9,081 nucleotides of DNA from JBGAMH01 sp044222045 (lineage in GTDB: Bacteria > Eisenbacteria > RBG-16-71-46): assembly GCA_044222045.1 (NCBI GenBank), contig JBGAOB010000199.1, positions 1-9,081 of the forward strand. Reading direction: 5' to 3'. Positions 1-6,297 of the stretch are shown here, piece by piece. The notes beneath the pieces are model-generated. The model was not told the origin of the DNA, ran no database searches, and worked only from the letters and a program-made list of their open reading frames with translations. How positions within the stretch are numbered: position 1 is the first letter of the stretch; each line of letters opens with the position of its first letter. A program made the position numbers and the translations under genes.

Positions 1-1
1 G

Positions 2-505
2 GGCTCGGGCAAGCGCTCGGCGATCGCCATCGACCACTGGCTGCGCACGAAGGCCGGCGAGACGCTGCCGCCGCTCGACGGCCGCGCCCTGCGCTACGGC
101 GGCACCGGCAACGCCAGCATCACGCGCTGGCGCGGCGACGACCCGGTGCATCGCGCCAACGAGAAGAACGAGGTGGTGCGCTTCGACCAGCTCAACATGG
201 CGTACTTCGCGCACGTGCCGGCGACGCCGGACCGGCATCGCAGCGCGGACGACAACGGCGGTGACTTCGGCGAGGCCAATCTCGGGCTGAGCCGCGAGCA
301 GGCGGTCGCCGAGGCCAAGCGCTGCTTCAACTGCGGCGTCTGCAACGACTGCGAACTGTGCATGATCTTCTGCCCCGACGTGGCCATCAAGAAGCACACG
401 GGCGGGCACGGCTTCTCGCTGTCGTACAAGTACTGCAAGGGCTGCGGTGTCTGCGTGGAGGAGTGCCCGCGCGGCGCCATGACCATGACGCGGGAGGGGC
501 TGTGA
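2..505 (+). CDS. C-terminal part of a GltD-like FAD/NAD(P) oxidoreductase fused to a PorD-type 2[4Fe-4S] ferredoxin (5'-truncated)
   Basis: The reading frame is open from the first bases of the window, so the gene starts upstream; 167 residues are visible. The first residues (GSGKRSAIAIDHWL) look like the conserved tail of the glutamate-synthase small-subunit (GltD) type flavoprotein, where the last nucleotide-binding domain ends. A linker of about 80 residues follows, then a ferredoxin with two [4Fe-4S] motifs: CxxCxxCxxxCP at 341-373, preceded by an extra CxxC pair at 323-334, and CxxCxxCxxxCP at 434-466. Such fusions normally pass electrons between a 2-oxoacid oxidoreductase and NAD(P). 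The stop codon overlaps the GTG start of the alpha subunit by 4 bp, so the genes are probably translationally coupled. The nucleotide-binding core is outside the window, so NAD versus NADP preference cannot be judged. The ferredoxin part is certain; the flavoprotein part rests on a short stretch. Confidence 0.85.
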   Translation, partial: GSGKRSAIAIDHWLRTKAGETLPPLDGRALRYGGTGNASITRWRGDDPVHRANEKNEVVRFDQLNMAYFAHVPATPDRHRSADDNGGDFGEANLGLSREQAVAEAKRCFNCGVCNDCELCMIFCPDVAIKKHTGGHGFSLSYKYCKGCGVCVEECPRGAMTMTREGL

Positions 506-1674
506 AGAAGGTCATCATCGGCAACCACGCGGTGTCGTGGGGCGTGCGGCTGGCGCGCGCGGAGGTGATCGCGGCCTACCCGATCACGCCGCAGACCCAG
601 ATCGTGGAAGAGCTCTCCGAGATGTGCGCGAACGGCGCGCTCAAGGCGCGCTTCATCAAGGTGGAGTCGGAGCACTCGGCCATGGCGGCCTGCATCGGCG
701 CCGCGGCCACCGGGGCGCGCGCGTTCACGGCCACGTCGGCGCAGGGCCTGGCGCTGATGCACGAGCTGCTGCACTGGGCGGCCGGCGGTCGGCTGCCCAT
801 CGTGATGGCCGACGTGAACCGCGCGATGGCGCCGGGCTGGACGGTGTGGACCGACCAGAACGACAGCCTGTCGCAGCGCGACACGGGCTGGATCCAGATG
901 TACTGCGAGTCGAACCAGGAAGTGCTCGACACCACGATCATGGCGTTCAAGCTGGCCGAGACGGTGGACCTGCCGGTGATGATCGTGCTCGACGCGTTCT
1001 TCCTGTCGCACACGTCCGAGCCGGTGGACATCCCCGAGCCGGCCGATGTCGACGCGTTCCTGCCGCCGCGCAAGGCGCGCTACAAGCTCGACGTGAACGA
1101 GCCGCACGCGTTCGGCGCGCTGACCACGCCGGCCGTGTACATGGAGATGCGGCTGCGCCAGCAGGAGGCCATGGAGCAGGCCCGCACGGCGAACGAGGAG
1201 ATCGAGAAGGACTTCGAGAAGCGCTTCGGTCGCCGCTGGAGCGCGGTGGAGTCGTACCGCACCGAGGGCGCCGACCTGGTGCTGGTCACCTCGGGCACGG
1301 TCACGTCCACGGCACGCTACGTCGTCGACCTGCTGCGCGACGAGGGCGAGAAGGTCGGGCTGGTGAAGGTGAAGATGTTCCGCCCCTTCCCCACGGAGGA
1401 CATCCGCCGGGCGCTGCGCGGCATCCCGCACGTGGCGGTGCTCGACCGCAACATCTCGCCGGGCCACAGCGGCATCTTCGCCGAGGAGATCCGCGCGGCG
1501 ATGTACGACGTGCCCGACAAGGACCGTCCCGCGCTGCACGGCTACATCATCGGGCTGGGCGGCCGCGACGTGACGCCGACGACGATCCAGGATTGCATCA
1601 CGCGCACGCGTGAAGCGGCGAAGACCGGCCGCGCTCCCGAGCGCGAGGACCTGTGGGTGGGGGTGCAGCCATGA
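502..1674 (+). CDS. porA: 2-oxoacid:acceptor oxidoreductase, alpha subunit (pyruvate:ferredoxin oxidoreductase PorA-like)
   Basis: This 390-residue protein has the normal length for the alpha subunit of multi-subunit pyruvate:ferredoxin oxidoreductase. The N-terminal pyrimidine-binding domain shows GNHAVSWGVRLA at residues 7-18, the hallmark AYPITPQTQIVEE at 25-37, and ESEHS at 55-59. NRAMAPGW at 106-113 is followed by a QRDTGWIQ segment, also typical. The C-terminal transketolase-like domain begins near LVLVTSGTVTSTARYVV and continues through VKMFRPFP. With the beta subunit it decarboxylates a 2-oxoacid with CoA, giving acyl-CoA, CO2 and low-potential electrons in the cytoplasm. I chose the GTG at 502 because it overlaps the preceding TGA (GTGA), has GGGAGGGG just upstream, and puts the conserved motifs at their usual distance from the start. 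An in-frame ATG at 358 would lie inside the ferredoxin gene. Pyruvate is the likely substrate, but 2-oxoglutarate or branched-chain 2-oxoacids are not excluded. Confidence 0.93.
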   Translation: MKKVIIGNHAVSWGVRLARAEVIAAYPITPQTQIVEELSEMCANGALKARFIKVESEHSAMAACIGAAATGARAFTATSAQGLALMHELLHWAAGGRLPIVMADVNRAMAPGWTVWTDQNDSLSQRDTGWIQMYCESNQEVLDTTIMAFKLAETVDLPVMIVLDAFFLSHTSEPVDIPEPADVDAFLPPRKARYKLDVNEPHAFGALTTPAVYMEMRLRQQEAMEQARTANEEIEKDFEKRFGRRWSAVESYRTEGADLVLVTSGTVTSTARYVVDLLRDEGEKVGLVKVKMFRPFPTEDIRRALRGIPHVAVLDRNISPGHSGIFAEEIRAAMYDVPDKDRPALHGYIIGLGGRDVTPTTIQDCITRTREAAKTGRAPEREDLWVGVQP

Positions 1675-2567
1675 CGCAGATCCCGGTGAAGGAACTGATC
1701 CCGCACGAAGAGCTCATGTCGTCGGGCCACCTGGCGTGCCCCGGGTGCGGCGGAAGCCTGGCGATGCGGCTCGTGCTGAAGACGCTCGGCCCCAAGACCA
1801 TCGTGTCGCTGCCGGCGTGCTGCTGGACGATCGTGGCCGGTCCGTACCCGCAGTCGTCGCTCGGTGTGCCGCTGTTCCACACGGCGTTCGAGACGGCGGC
1901 CTCCGCGGCGTCGGGCATCCGCGCGGCACTCGACATGCAGGGCGACACCGACACCACCGTGGTGGCGTGGGCCGGCGACGGCGGCACGTTCGACATCGGC
2001 CTGCAGTCGCTGTCGGGCGCGGCCGAGCGCAACGAGGACATTCTGTACGTCTGCTACGACAACGAGGCGTACATGAACACGGGCATCCAGCGCTCGTCGG
2101 CGACGCCGTGGGGCGCGTGGACCACCACCACGCCCGCGGGCACGCCGAAGTCGCACCCGAAGAAGGACATGCTCGCGATCCTGGCGGCGCACCACATCAA
2201 GTACGCCGCGAGCGCGGCGATCGCCTACCCCGCCGACCTCGTGGCGAAGGTGGCGAAGGCCAAGAGCATCAAGGGCACGCGGTTCCTGCACATCCTGGCG
2301 CCGTGCCCTCCGGGCTGGAAGAGCTCCGACGAGGAGACCGTGGAGCTGGCGCGCATGGCGGTGCAGGCGCGCGTGTTCCCGCTGCTCGAGGTGGAGGACG
2401 GCATCCGCTGGCGGTTCACGATGGAGCACCGCGGTGACCCGGTGGAGCCGTACATCCGCCGGCAGGGCCGCTTCCGTCACCTGGACGGCGAGGCGATCGT
2501 GCACATCCAGCAGGAAACCGACGAGCGCTGGGCGCGGCTCGTGAAGCGCGTGGAGTCCGGCGTGTAG
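1671..2567 (+). CDS. porB: 2-oxoacid:acceptor oxidoreductase, beta subunit, thiamine diphosphate-binding (PorB-like)
   Basis: The 298-residue product matches the size and motif order of PorB. CPGCG at residues 23-27 supplies C23 and C26; C50 or C51 and C212 (in APCPPGW) complete a likely proximal [4Fe-4S] cluster. The thiamine diphosphate/Mg motif begins at GDGGTFDIG (102-110) and ends near CYDNEAYMNTG (128-138), followed by IQRSSATP, characteristic of the pyruvate branch. The enzyme would act with PorA as the catalytic core and hand electrons to the ferredoxin domain encoded upstream. The ATG at 1671 overlaps the alpha stop codon (ATGA), a second coupled junction, and is preceded by the G-rich GTGGGTGGGGG. 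An in-frame GTG at 1653 is possible but adds only MGGGAA and lacks this coupling. No gamma subunit follows, so it must be upstream, fused or elsewhere. Substrate choice remains inferred. Confidence 0.94.
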   Translation: MTQIPVKELIPHEELMSSGHLACPGCGGSLAMRLVLKTLGPKTIVSLPACCWTIVAGPYPQSSLGVPLFHTAFETAASAASGIRAALDMQGDTDTTVVAWAGDGGTFDIGLQSLSGAAERNEDILYVCYDNEAYMNTGIQRSSATPWGAWTTTTPAGTPKSHPKKDMLAILAAHHIKYAASAAIAYPADLVAKVAKAKSIKGTRFLHILAPCPPGWKSSDEETVELARMAVQARVFPLLEVEDGIRWRFTMEHRGDPVEPYIRRQGRFRHLDGEAIVHIQQETDERWARLVKRVESGV

Positions 2568-2579
2568 TCGACGAGGAAA

Positions 2580-2610
2580 CGGCACCGGGGCCGCCTCCAG
2601 ACCGGTGCCG
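2580..2610 (+). terminator. Possible operon-end hairpin (9-bp stem)
   Basis: A perfect inverted repeat CGGCACCGG / CCGGTGCCG (2580-2588 and 2602-2610) with a 13-nt loop lies 12 nt after the beta-subunit stop. No T-tract follows, so it is not a classical intrinsic terminator. In GC-rich genomes such hairpins can still mark transcript ends. The structure is seen; the role is inferred. Confidence 0.4.
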
Positions 2611-2618
2611 AACGAGGA

Positions 2619-2659
2619 CGCCCGTCGCCGCGGTCCCGCGAGGCCGCGACCGGCGGGCG
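2619..2659 (+). repeat. Second GC-rich inverted repeat after the por operon
   Basis: CGCCCGTCG (2619-2627) pairs with CGGCGGGCG (2651-2659), eight Watson-Crick pairs and one G-T, enclosing a CG-rich loop that can also fold. It sits directly behind the first hairpin and may help end or stabilise the por transcript. In sequence this GC-rich it could also be chance. Confidence 0.25.
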
Positions 2660-2696
2660 TTCGCGCATCCGGGGAGGCAGGACCGAACAGGAGTCC

Positions 2697-2753
2697 ATGA
2701 GGACGCCGCGCGCAGCGCACATGGCCCTTCCTCCACGGTCGGGGCGCGGGTAG
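2697..2753 (+). CDS. Possible 18-residue leader ORF upstream of the transporter
   Basis: An AGGAG at 2689-2693 stands only 3 nt before an ATG that opens a reading frame of 18 residues (MRTPRAAHMALPPRSGRG) ending in TAG. The spacing is shorter than ideal, the peptide resembles no known leader I recognise, and the candidate transporter promoter overlaps its end, so it would not be on that transcript. It is recorded only because it is the one small ORF with a Shine-Dalgarno-like sequence in this 237-bp gap. Confidence 0.12.
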   Translation: MRTPRAAHMALPPRSGRG

Positions 2754-2756
2754 GCT
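2728..2756 (+). promoter_or_regulatory. Candidate housekeeping promoter for the AbgT-family transporter
   Basis: A -10-like TAGGCT (2751-2756) is preceded after 17 nt by TTCCTC (2728-2733), a weak -35. Transcription would start roughly 40 nt before the transporter ATG. A similar GTACGCTG lies upstream of the activator gene at 4757. This is a pattern match only. Confidence 0.25.
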
Positions 2757-2804
2757 GCCCGCCACTCGCACGCTCGCTCCTCCCCTCACGACCGCCGGAG
2801 CCGC

Positions 2805-4370
2805 ATGGGACGCCCCGCCAACGACACGCCGCCGTCCGCGCCCCGCCGCTCGGGCCTGCTCGACGCCGTCGAGCGCTTCGGCAACGCCATGCCCGACACG
2901 GCCACGCTGTTCGCGCTGCTCGCCGTGGCGATCCTCGTGGCCTCGTGGCTCGCGGCGCGGCTGCACGTGAGCGTGGTGCACCCGCGCGACGGCTCGGTGA
3001 TCGCGGCCGTCGACCTGCTGTCGCGCGACGGCGTGCGGCGCGCGTTCACCGACGCGGTCAAGAACTTCATGGGCTTCGCCCCGCTCGGCACGGTGCTGGT
3101 GGCGATGGTGGGCATCGGCGTGGCCGAGCGCAGCGGGCTCATCGCCCTGTCGCTGCGCGCGCTCATGTCGAGCATGCCGCGCACGCTGCTGACCGCGACG
3201 ATCATCTTCTCGGGCATGCTCGCGCACATGGGCGCCGACGCCGGCATCATCATCCTGCCGCCGATCGGCGCGCTGCTGTTCGCGGCCGCGGGTCGCCACC
3301 CGCTCGCGGGACTCGCCGCGGCGTTCGCCGGCGTGGCGGGTGCGTTCAGCGCGAACGTGCTGCCGACGCCGCTCGACGTGCTGCTGATCGCATTCACGCA
3401 GGAGGCCACGCACGCTTCCAAGCTGCTGCCGGGCTACGAGCCGCAGCTGCTCGGCAACTACTACTTCCTCGCGGTGACGGCGCCGGTGCTGACCGTGGTG
3501 GGCACGTGGGTCACGCACCGTTTCGTGGAGCCGCGGCTGGGGCCGTGGAAGCCGGGCCCCGACGTGGCGCCGCTCGAGGGTCACACGCTCGCCGACGTCA
3601 CGCCGGGCGAGTGGCGCGGGCTGCGCTGGGCGGGCGTGGCCACGGTGGCGACGGTGGTGTTCTTCCTGTCGCTGGTGGTTCCGTCGTGGGCGCCGCTGCG
3701 CGAGGAGGGGCCGAACACGCTGGCGCGCATCAAGCCGTTCTTCGACAGCATCGTGGTGCTGATGATGATCCTGTTCTTCGTGCCGGGCGTGGTGTTCGGC
3801 GTGGCGAGCGGGCGCATCCGCAGCGACCGCGACATCGCGAAGATGACGGGCGACTCGCTGGGCTCGATGGGGACGTACATCGTGCTCGCGTTCACGGCGT
3901 CGCAGTTCATCGCCTATTTCAACTGGTCCAACCTGGGCGCGATTCTGGCGATCTCGGGGGCGCACTTCCTGCAGGGGCTGGGCCTCGCGGGCGCGCCGCT
4001 GCTGGTGGGGCTGGTGCTGTTCTCGGGGGCGTTCGACCTGGTGATCACTTCGGCGTCGGCGAAGTGGGCGATGATGGCGCCGGTGTTCGTGCCGATGTTC
4101 GCGATGCTGGGCTTCACGCCGGAGGCGACGCAGGTGGTGTTCCGGATCGGGGCGTCGGTGGTGAACATCGTGACGCCGTGCTTCCCGTACCTGCCGATCA
4201 TCCTGGTGGCGGCGCGGCGCTACGACGCGAAGGCGGGCAACGGGACGATCATTTCGCTGATGATCCCCTACTCGATCGCGTTCCTGGTGGCTTGGACGGT
4301 GCTGCTGCTGGTGTTCTACGGGCTGCACCTGCCGATCGGGCCGGGGGTGCAGATCCTGCTGCCGCGGTAG
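2805..4370 (+). CDS. abgT: AbgT-family transporter (p-aminobenzoyl-glutamate / antimetabolite transporter)
   Basis: The 521-residue protein is a polytopic membrane protein of the length usual for the AbgT family (about 500-520). After a 30-residue polar N-terminus come roughly nine to eleven hydrophobic segments. Family-typical stretches include VERFGNAMPDTATLFALLA near the start, a membrane-re-entrant region with SGMLAHMGADAGIIILPP, then AAAFAGVAGAFSANVLPTPLD. A second region carries ASAKWAMMAPVFVPM and a further one VNIVTPCFPYLPIILV. E. coli AbgT imports p-aminobenzoyl-glutamate, while relatives such as MtrF and YdaH export sulfonamide-type antimetabolites; sequence alone does not decide between these. 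The ATG at 2805 has GGAG at 2797-2800 (4-nt spacing) and precedes the family-conserved start region. The gene stands alone, with no aminobenzoyl-glutamate hydrolase (AbgA/AbgB) beside it, so a folate-scavenging operon is not supported here. Confidence 0.92.
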   Translation: MGRPANDTPPSAPRRSGLLDAVERFGNAMPDTATLFALLAVAILVASWLAARLHVSVVHPRDGSVIAAVDLLSRDGVRRAFTDAVKNFMGFAPLGTVLVAMVGIGVAERSGLIALSLRALMSSMPRTLLTATIIFSGMLAHMGADAGIIILPPIGALLFAAAGRHPLAGLAAAFAGVAGAFSANVLPTPLDVLLIAFTQEATHASKLLPGYEPQLLGNYYFLAVTAPVLTVVGTWVTHRFVEPRLGPWKPGPDVAPLEGHTLADVTPGEWRGLRWAGVATVATVVFFLSLVVPSWAPLREEGPNTLARIKPFFDSIVVLMMILFFVPGVVFGVASGRIRSDRDIAKMTGDSLGSMGTYIVLAFTASQFIAYFNWSNLGAILAISGAHFLQGLGLAGAPLLVGLVLFSGAFDLVITSASAKWAMMAPVFVPMFAMLGFTPEATQVVFRIGASVVNIVTPCFPYLPIILVAARRYDAKAGNGTIISLMIPYSIAFLVAWTVLLLVFYGLHLPIGPGVQILLPR

Positions 4371-4432
4371 GGGGCGCGCGCAGTCATGATCTGATTCGGG
4401 GCCGGGCGCCGGCGGGTTCCGCTGATCGCGCG

Positions 4433-4480
4433 TCGCTCCGTCCGGAGGGGTCGCGCGGAGGCGTGGGTCCCTTTCGGGGC
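4433..4480 (+). repeat. Repeat unit, direct copy A
   Basis: The first well-preserved copy begins TCGCTCCGTCCGGAGG and ends TTTCGGGGC. It contains the small palindrome CTCCG-TC-CGGAG, reminiscent of REP-like elements. Its opening 21 bases (4433-4453) are identical to copy B, 70 bp downstream. Confidence 0.7.
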
Positions 4481-4502
4481 TCGACCACGTCCGAAACGCG
4501 CA

Positions 4503-4550
4503 TCGCTCCGTCCGGAGGGGTCGTGTGGTGCCGTGGGTCCGTTTCGGGGC
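4503..4550 (+). repeat. Repeat unit, direct copy B
   Basis: This copy is identical to copy A over the opening 21 bases and again at GTGGGTCC and TTTCGGGGC, with a fixed 70-bp period. Its middle (GTGTGGTGCCGTGGG) is closest to copy C and to the inverted copy. Confidence 0.7.
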
Positions 4551-4570
4551 CGGTTTGCGCTGATCGCCGG

Positions 4571-4618
4571 TCGCTTCGATCGTGCGGGCCGCGTGGTGCC
4601 ATGGGCCTGTTTCGGCGC
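4571..4618 (+). repeat. Repeat unit, diverged direct copy C
   Basis: It begins TCGCTTCGATCGTGCGGG and shares GTGGTGCC with copy B at a 68-bp offset, then ATGGGCCTGTTTCGGCGCC. The small CTCCG/CGGAG palindrome is lost, so this is an older or decayed copy. Confidence 0.55.
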
Positions 4619-4626
4619 CGGCCTCC

Positions 4627-4643
4627 GGCGGCATCCTGCCGCC
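4627..4643. repeat. Short tight inverted repeat inside the repeat island
   Basis: GGCGGCA (4627-4633) and TGCCGCC (4637-4643) form a 7-bp stem with a TCC loop. GCCTCCGG is directly repeated around it at 4621 and 4641. It could fold as DNA or RNA; no role is known. Confidence 0.5.
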
Positions 4644-4654
4644 TCCGGCCTAAG

Positions 4655-4697
4655 CCCGGAAAGCGATCGCCGGTCCATGGCTCCATCGCTTTCCGGG
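4655..4697. repeat. Strong hairpin with a perfect 13-bp stem
   Basis: CCCGGAAAGCGAT (4655-4667) is exactly mirrored by ATCGCTTTCCGGG (4685-4697) across a 17-nt loop that holds the palindrome CCATGG. It lies between direct copy C and the inverted repeat copy. No T-run follows on the + strand, where GATTGCCCC comes next, so simple intrinsic termination is doubtful. It could be part of a repeat element or a bidirectional structure separating the transporter from the activator gene. Confidence 0.7.
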
Positions 4698-4700
4698 ATT

Positions 4701-4731
4701 GCCCCGAATCAGTCCCCGGCACCACGCGACC
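4701..4731 (-). repeat. Repeat unit, inverted copy
   Basis: Read on the minus strand this runs GGTCGCGTGGTGCCGGGG and then ACTGATTCGGGGC. That matches copy B with about four substitutions and one gap over 31 bases. Its end shares CTGATTCGGGGC exactly with the truncated copy at 4391, creating the inverted boundaries of the island. Confidence 0.65.
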
Positions 4732-4763
4732 TTGCTCACGCGTGGCGAGGCGCCGCGTACGCT
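4732..4763 (+). promoter_or_regulatory. Weak candidate promoter for the enhancer-binding protein gene
   Basis: TACGCT (4758-4763) resembles a GC-rich -10 box and shares the context GTASGCTG with the candidate at 2750. The best -35, TTGCTC at 4732-4737, is 20 nt away, longer than usual. The resulting leader would be about 95 nt. The repeat island ends immediately upstream. Confidence 0.2.
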
Positions 4764-4866
4764 GGACCCTCCTGCCGCTCGCCACCTTCGCGGGGTTCGT
4801 CTAGGTTTCCGGGCATCGTGCCGCGTCCGTGGCGCCGTCGGGTGGCCCTGGGCGGGCGAGGTGACC

Positions 4867-6258
4867 ATGTCCGAATCCGATCCGCGCATCGACACTCGTG
4901 ACCTGACACCGCTCTTCGTGCACACGATGAGCGGCGTGTTCCAGTGCCTGGGTCGCGCGCTCGTGTGCCTCGACCGCGAGTTCCAGATCGTGCACGCGTC
5001 CGCAGGGCTCGACGCGATCGCGGGCGAGGGCGCCGCGGCCGCCGTGCGCGGGCTGGCCGTGGCCGACGTGCTGGGGCCGGAACTGTTCGGCGAATCGGGC
5101 GGGCTGCGTCGCGCGCTGGTCGCGGGCGAGCGCCGCGAGGGCTGGGGCGCTTCGCTGCACGTGCCGGGACGGCCGGCCGTGTTGCTGTCGCTGTCGGCGG
5201 CGCCGATCCAGGGGATCGACTCGCCGATGTGCGACGCGCGCGTGGCCTACCTGCTCGTGCTGCGCTCGGCCGACGACGCACACGTGTCCGACGTGGCGCC
5301 GCCGACGCTGTTCGCGGGGCTGGTCGGCCGGTCACCGGCGATGCTGCGCATCTTCCGACTCGTCCACGACCTGGCCGAGAGCGAAGCCACGGTGCTGCTC
5401 ACGGGCGAGAGCGGAACCGGCAAGGAGCTCGTGGCGCGCGCGCTGCACCAGTACTCGCCGCGACACGCCGGCCCATTCGTGGCGGTGAACTGCGGCGCGA
5501 TTCCGGGCGACCTCCTGGAATCCGAACTGTTCGGCCACGTGAAGGGCGCGTTCACCGGCGCCGTGCGCGACCGCGTGGGGCGCTTCGAGGCGGCGCAGGG
5601 CGGCACGCTGTTCCTGGACGAGGTCGGCGACCTGCCGCTGCCGCTGCAGGTGAAGCTGCTGCGCGTGCTGCAGGAGCGGTCGTACGAACGCGTCGGCGAA
5701 AGCCGCTCGCGCGGCACCGAGGCGCGCATCATCGCCGCCACGAACCGCGACCTGCAGCGCGACGTGATGGAGGACCGCTTCCGCGGCGATCTCTACTACC
5801 GCCTCCGCGTGCTGCCCATCCACATCCCGCCGCTGCGCGAGCGGCGCGAGGACATCGAATCGCTCGCGCGCCACCTGCTGCACCGCGTGTCGGCGCGCCA
5901 CGGACGCTCGCTGATCCTGGGGCCCGACGCGCTCCACATGCTTCTGCGCCACCGCTGGCCCGGCAACGCGCGCGAACTGGAGAACGCGCTCGAGTACGCG
6001 GTCGCCGTCTGCCGCGGCCAGACGCTGCACGCGGGCGACCTGCCGGCGGAGGTGCAGTCGCCGACGGACCCCGTCGCGCGCACGGCGGGCCGCGTAGCCG
6101 AGGGCCCGCCGGTCCCGGACGATGCCGCCGAGCGCGAGCGGCTCCGGACGGCGCTCGACGCGCATCGCTGGAATCGAGAGGACGCCGCGCGCGCGCTCGG
6201 CATGAGCCGCACCACGCTCTGGCGTCGCATGCGCGAGCTGGGCCTCGCCACGCGCTGA
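4867..6258 (+). CDS. PAS-domain sigma-54-dependent transcriptional activator (NtrC-type enhancer-binding protein)
   Basis: The 463-residue protein has three parts. Residues about 15-140 look like a PAS-type sensor (LVCLDREFQIVHASAGLDAIAG). Residues about 155-395 form the AAA+ ATPase, with Walker A GESGTGKE at 180-187, the sigma-54-contacting GAFTGA loop at 227-232, Walker B acids at 251-252, sensor I (AATNRDL), arginine fingers near R306 and R312, and sensor II WPGNARELEN. A Fis-type helix-turn-helix (NREDAARALGMSRTTLWRR) closes the protein. There is no receiver domain, so it probably responds to a ligand or redox state through the PAS domain rather than a kinase. Cofactor residues cannot be assigned, though C27 and C34 lie in that domain. 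The ATG at 4867 has GAGGTGA just before it; an upstream ATG at 4699 would add an implausible extension through the repeat copy. The likely target is the molybdoenzyme operon downstream. Confidence 0.95.
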   Translation: MSESDPRIDTRDLTPLFVHTMSGVFQCLGRALVCLDREFQIVHASAGLDAIAGEGAAAAVRGLAVADVLGPELFGESGGLRRALVAGERREGWGASLHVPGRPAVLLSLSAAPIQGIDSPMCDARVAYLLVLRSADDAHVSDVAPPTLFAGLVGRSPAMLRIFRLVHDLAESEATVLLTGESGTGKELVARALHQYSPRHAGPFVAVNCGAIPGDLLESELFGHVKGAFTGAVRDRVGRFEAAQGGTLFLDEVGDLPLPLQVKLLRVLQERSYERVGESRSRGTEARIIAATNRDLQRDVMEDRFRGDLYYRLRVLPIHIPPLRERREDIESLARHLLHRVSARHGRSLILGPDALHMLLRHRWPGNARELENALEYAVAVCRGQTLHAGDLPAEVQSPTDPVARTAGRVAEGPPVPDDAAERERLRTALDAHRWNREDAARALGMSRTTLWRRMRELGLATR

Positions 6259-6281
6259 TCTTCCGCGCGGGGGCGCCCCGA

Positions 6282-6297
6282 CGTTTCACGCGAAACG
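6282..6297. promoter_or_regulatory. Palindromic candidate upstream activator site
   Basis: CGTTTC-ACGC-GAAACG is a perfect 6-bp dyad with a 4-bp centre, about 120 bp before the predicted sigma-54 start. That distance is normal for an enhancer-binding protein. The half-site ACGTTTCA recurs at 6313-6320, and a GTTGCAAC palindrome sits between them at 6302-6309. The palindrome also resembles the parS consensus at 13 of 16 positions, but context favours an activator site. Confidence 0.5.

Larger units (their letters stand above)
4391..4712. repeat. Intergenic repeat island bounded by perfect 12-bp inverted repeats
   Basis: CTGATTCGGGGC at 4391-4402 and its exact reverse complement GCCCCGAATCAG at 4701-4712 bound a 322-bp segment. 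Inside are direct degenerate copies of a unit of about 70 bp, starting near 4433, 4503 and 4571. A truncated copy forms the left edge and an inverted copy forms and extends beyond the right edge. A shared core reads roughly TCGCTCCGTCCGGAGGGGTC, then GTGGTGCCGTGGGTCC, then GTTTCGGGGC. No convincing protein is encoded; open frames on the minus strand just translate the repeats. It may be a dispersed intergenic repeat family or a small non-autonomous (MITE-like) element. No target-site duplication is evident and no transposase is nearby. The repeats are seen; mobility is speculation. Confidence 0.7.

Noticed and set aside
1653..1670. Upstream GTG start for the beta subunit
   Set aside because: It adds six non-conserved residues, whereas the ATG at 1671 overlaps the alpha stop in the ATGA arrangement already seen as GTGA at the previous junction.
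1542..4634. A 1030-codon open frame on the minus strand
   Set aside because: It lies opposite the well-supported porA end, porB and abgT genes, and translates to low-complexity Arg/His/Pro-rich sequence typical of antisense frames in GC-rich DNA.
4316..4678. A 120-codon minus-strand frame with repeated peptide segments across the repeat island
   Set aside because: The peptide repeats only reflect the 70-bp DNA repeats; the units do not keep one frame (spacings 78, 70 and 68 bp) and no start signal is evident.
4391..4731. CRISPR array
   Set aside because: The repeats are degenerate, contiguous and about 70 bp with an inverted copy. There are no unique spacers of constant length and no cas genes.
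4699..4866. Upstream start for the activator at ATG 4699
   Set aside because: The extra 56 residues translate the inverted repeat copy and a non-conserved Arg-rich stretch; the ATG at 4867 has a strong Shine-Dalgarno sequence and directly precedes the sensor domain.
6282..6297. Chromosomal parS site
   Set aside because: It differs from the consensus at three positions, has no parAB nearby, and sits where an activator site for the sigma-54 promoter is expected. It is kept as an alternative only.
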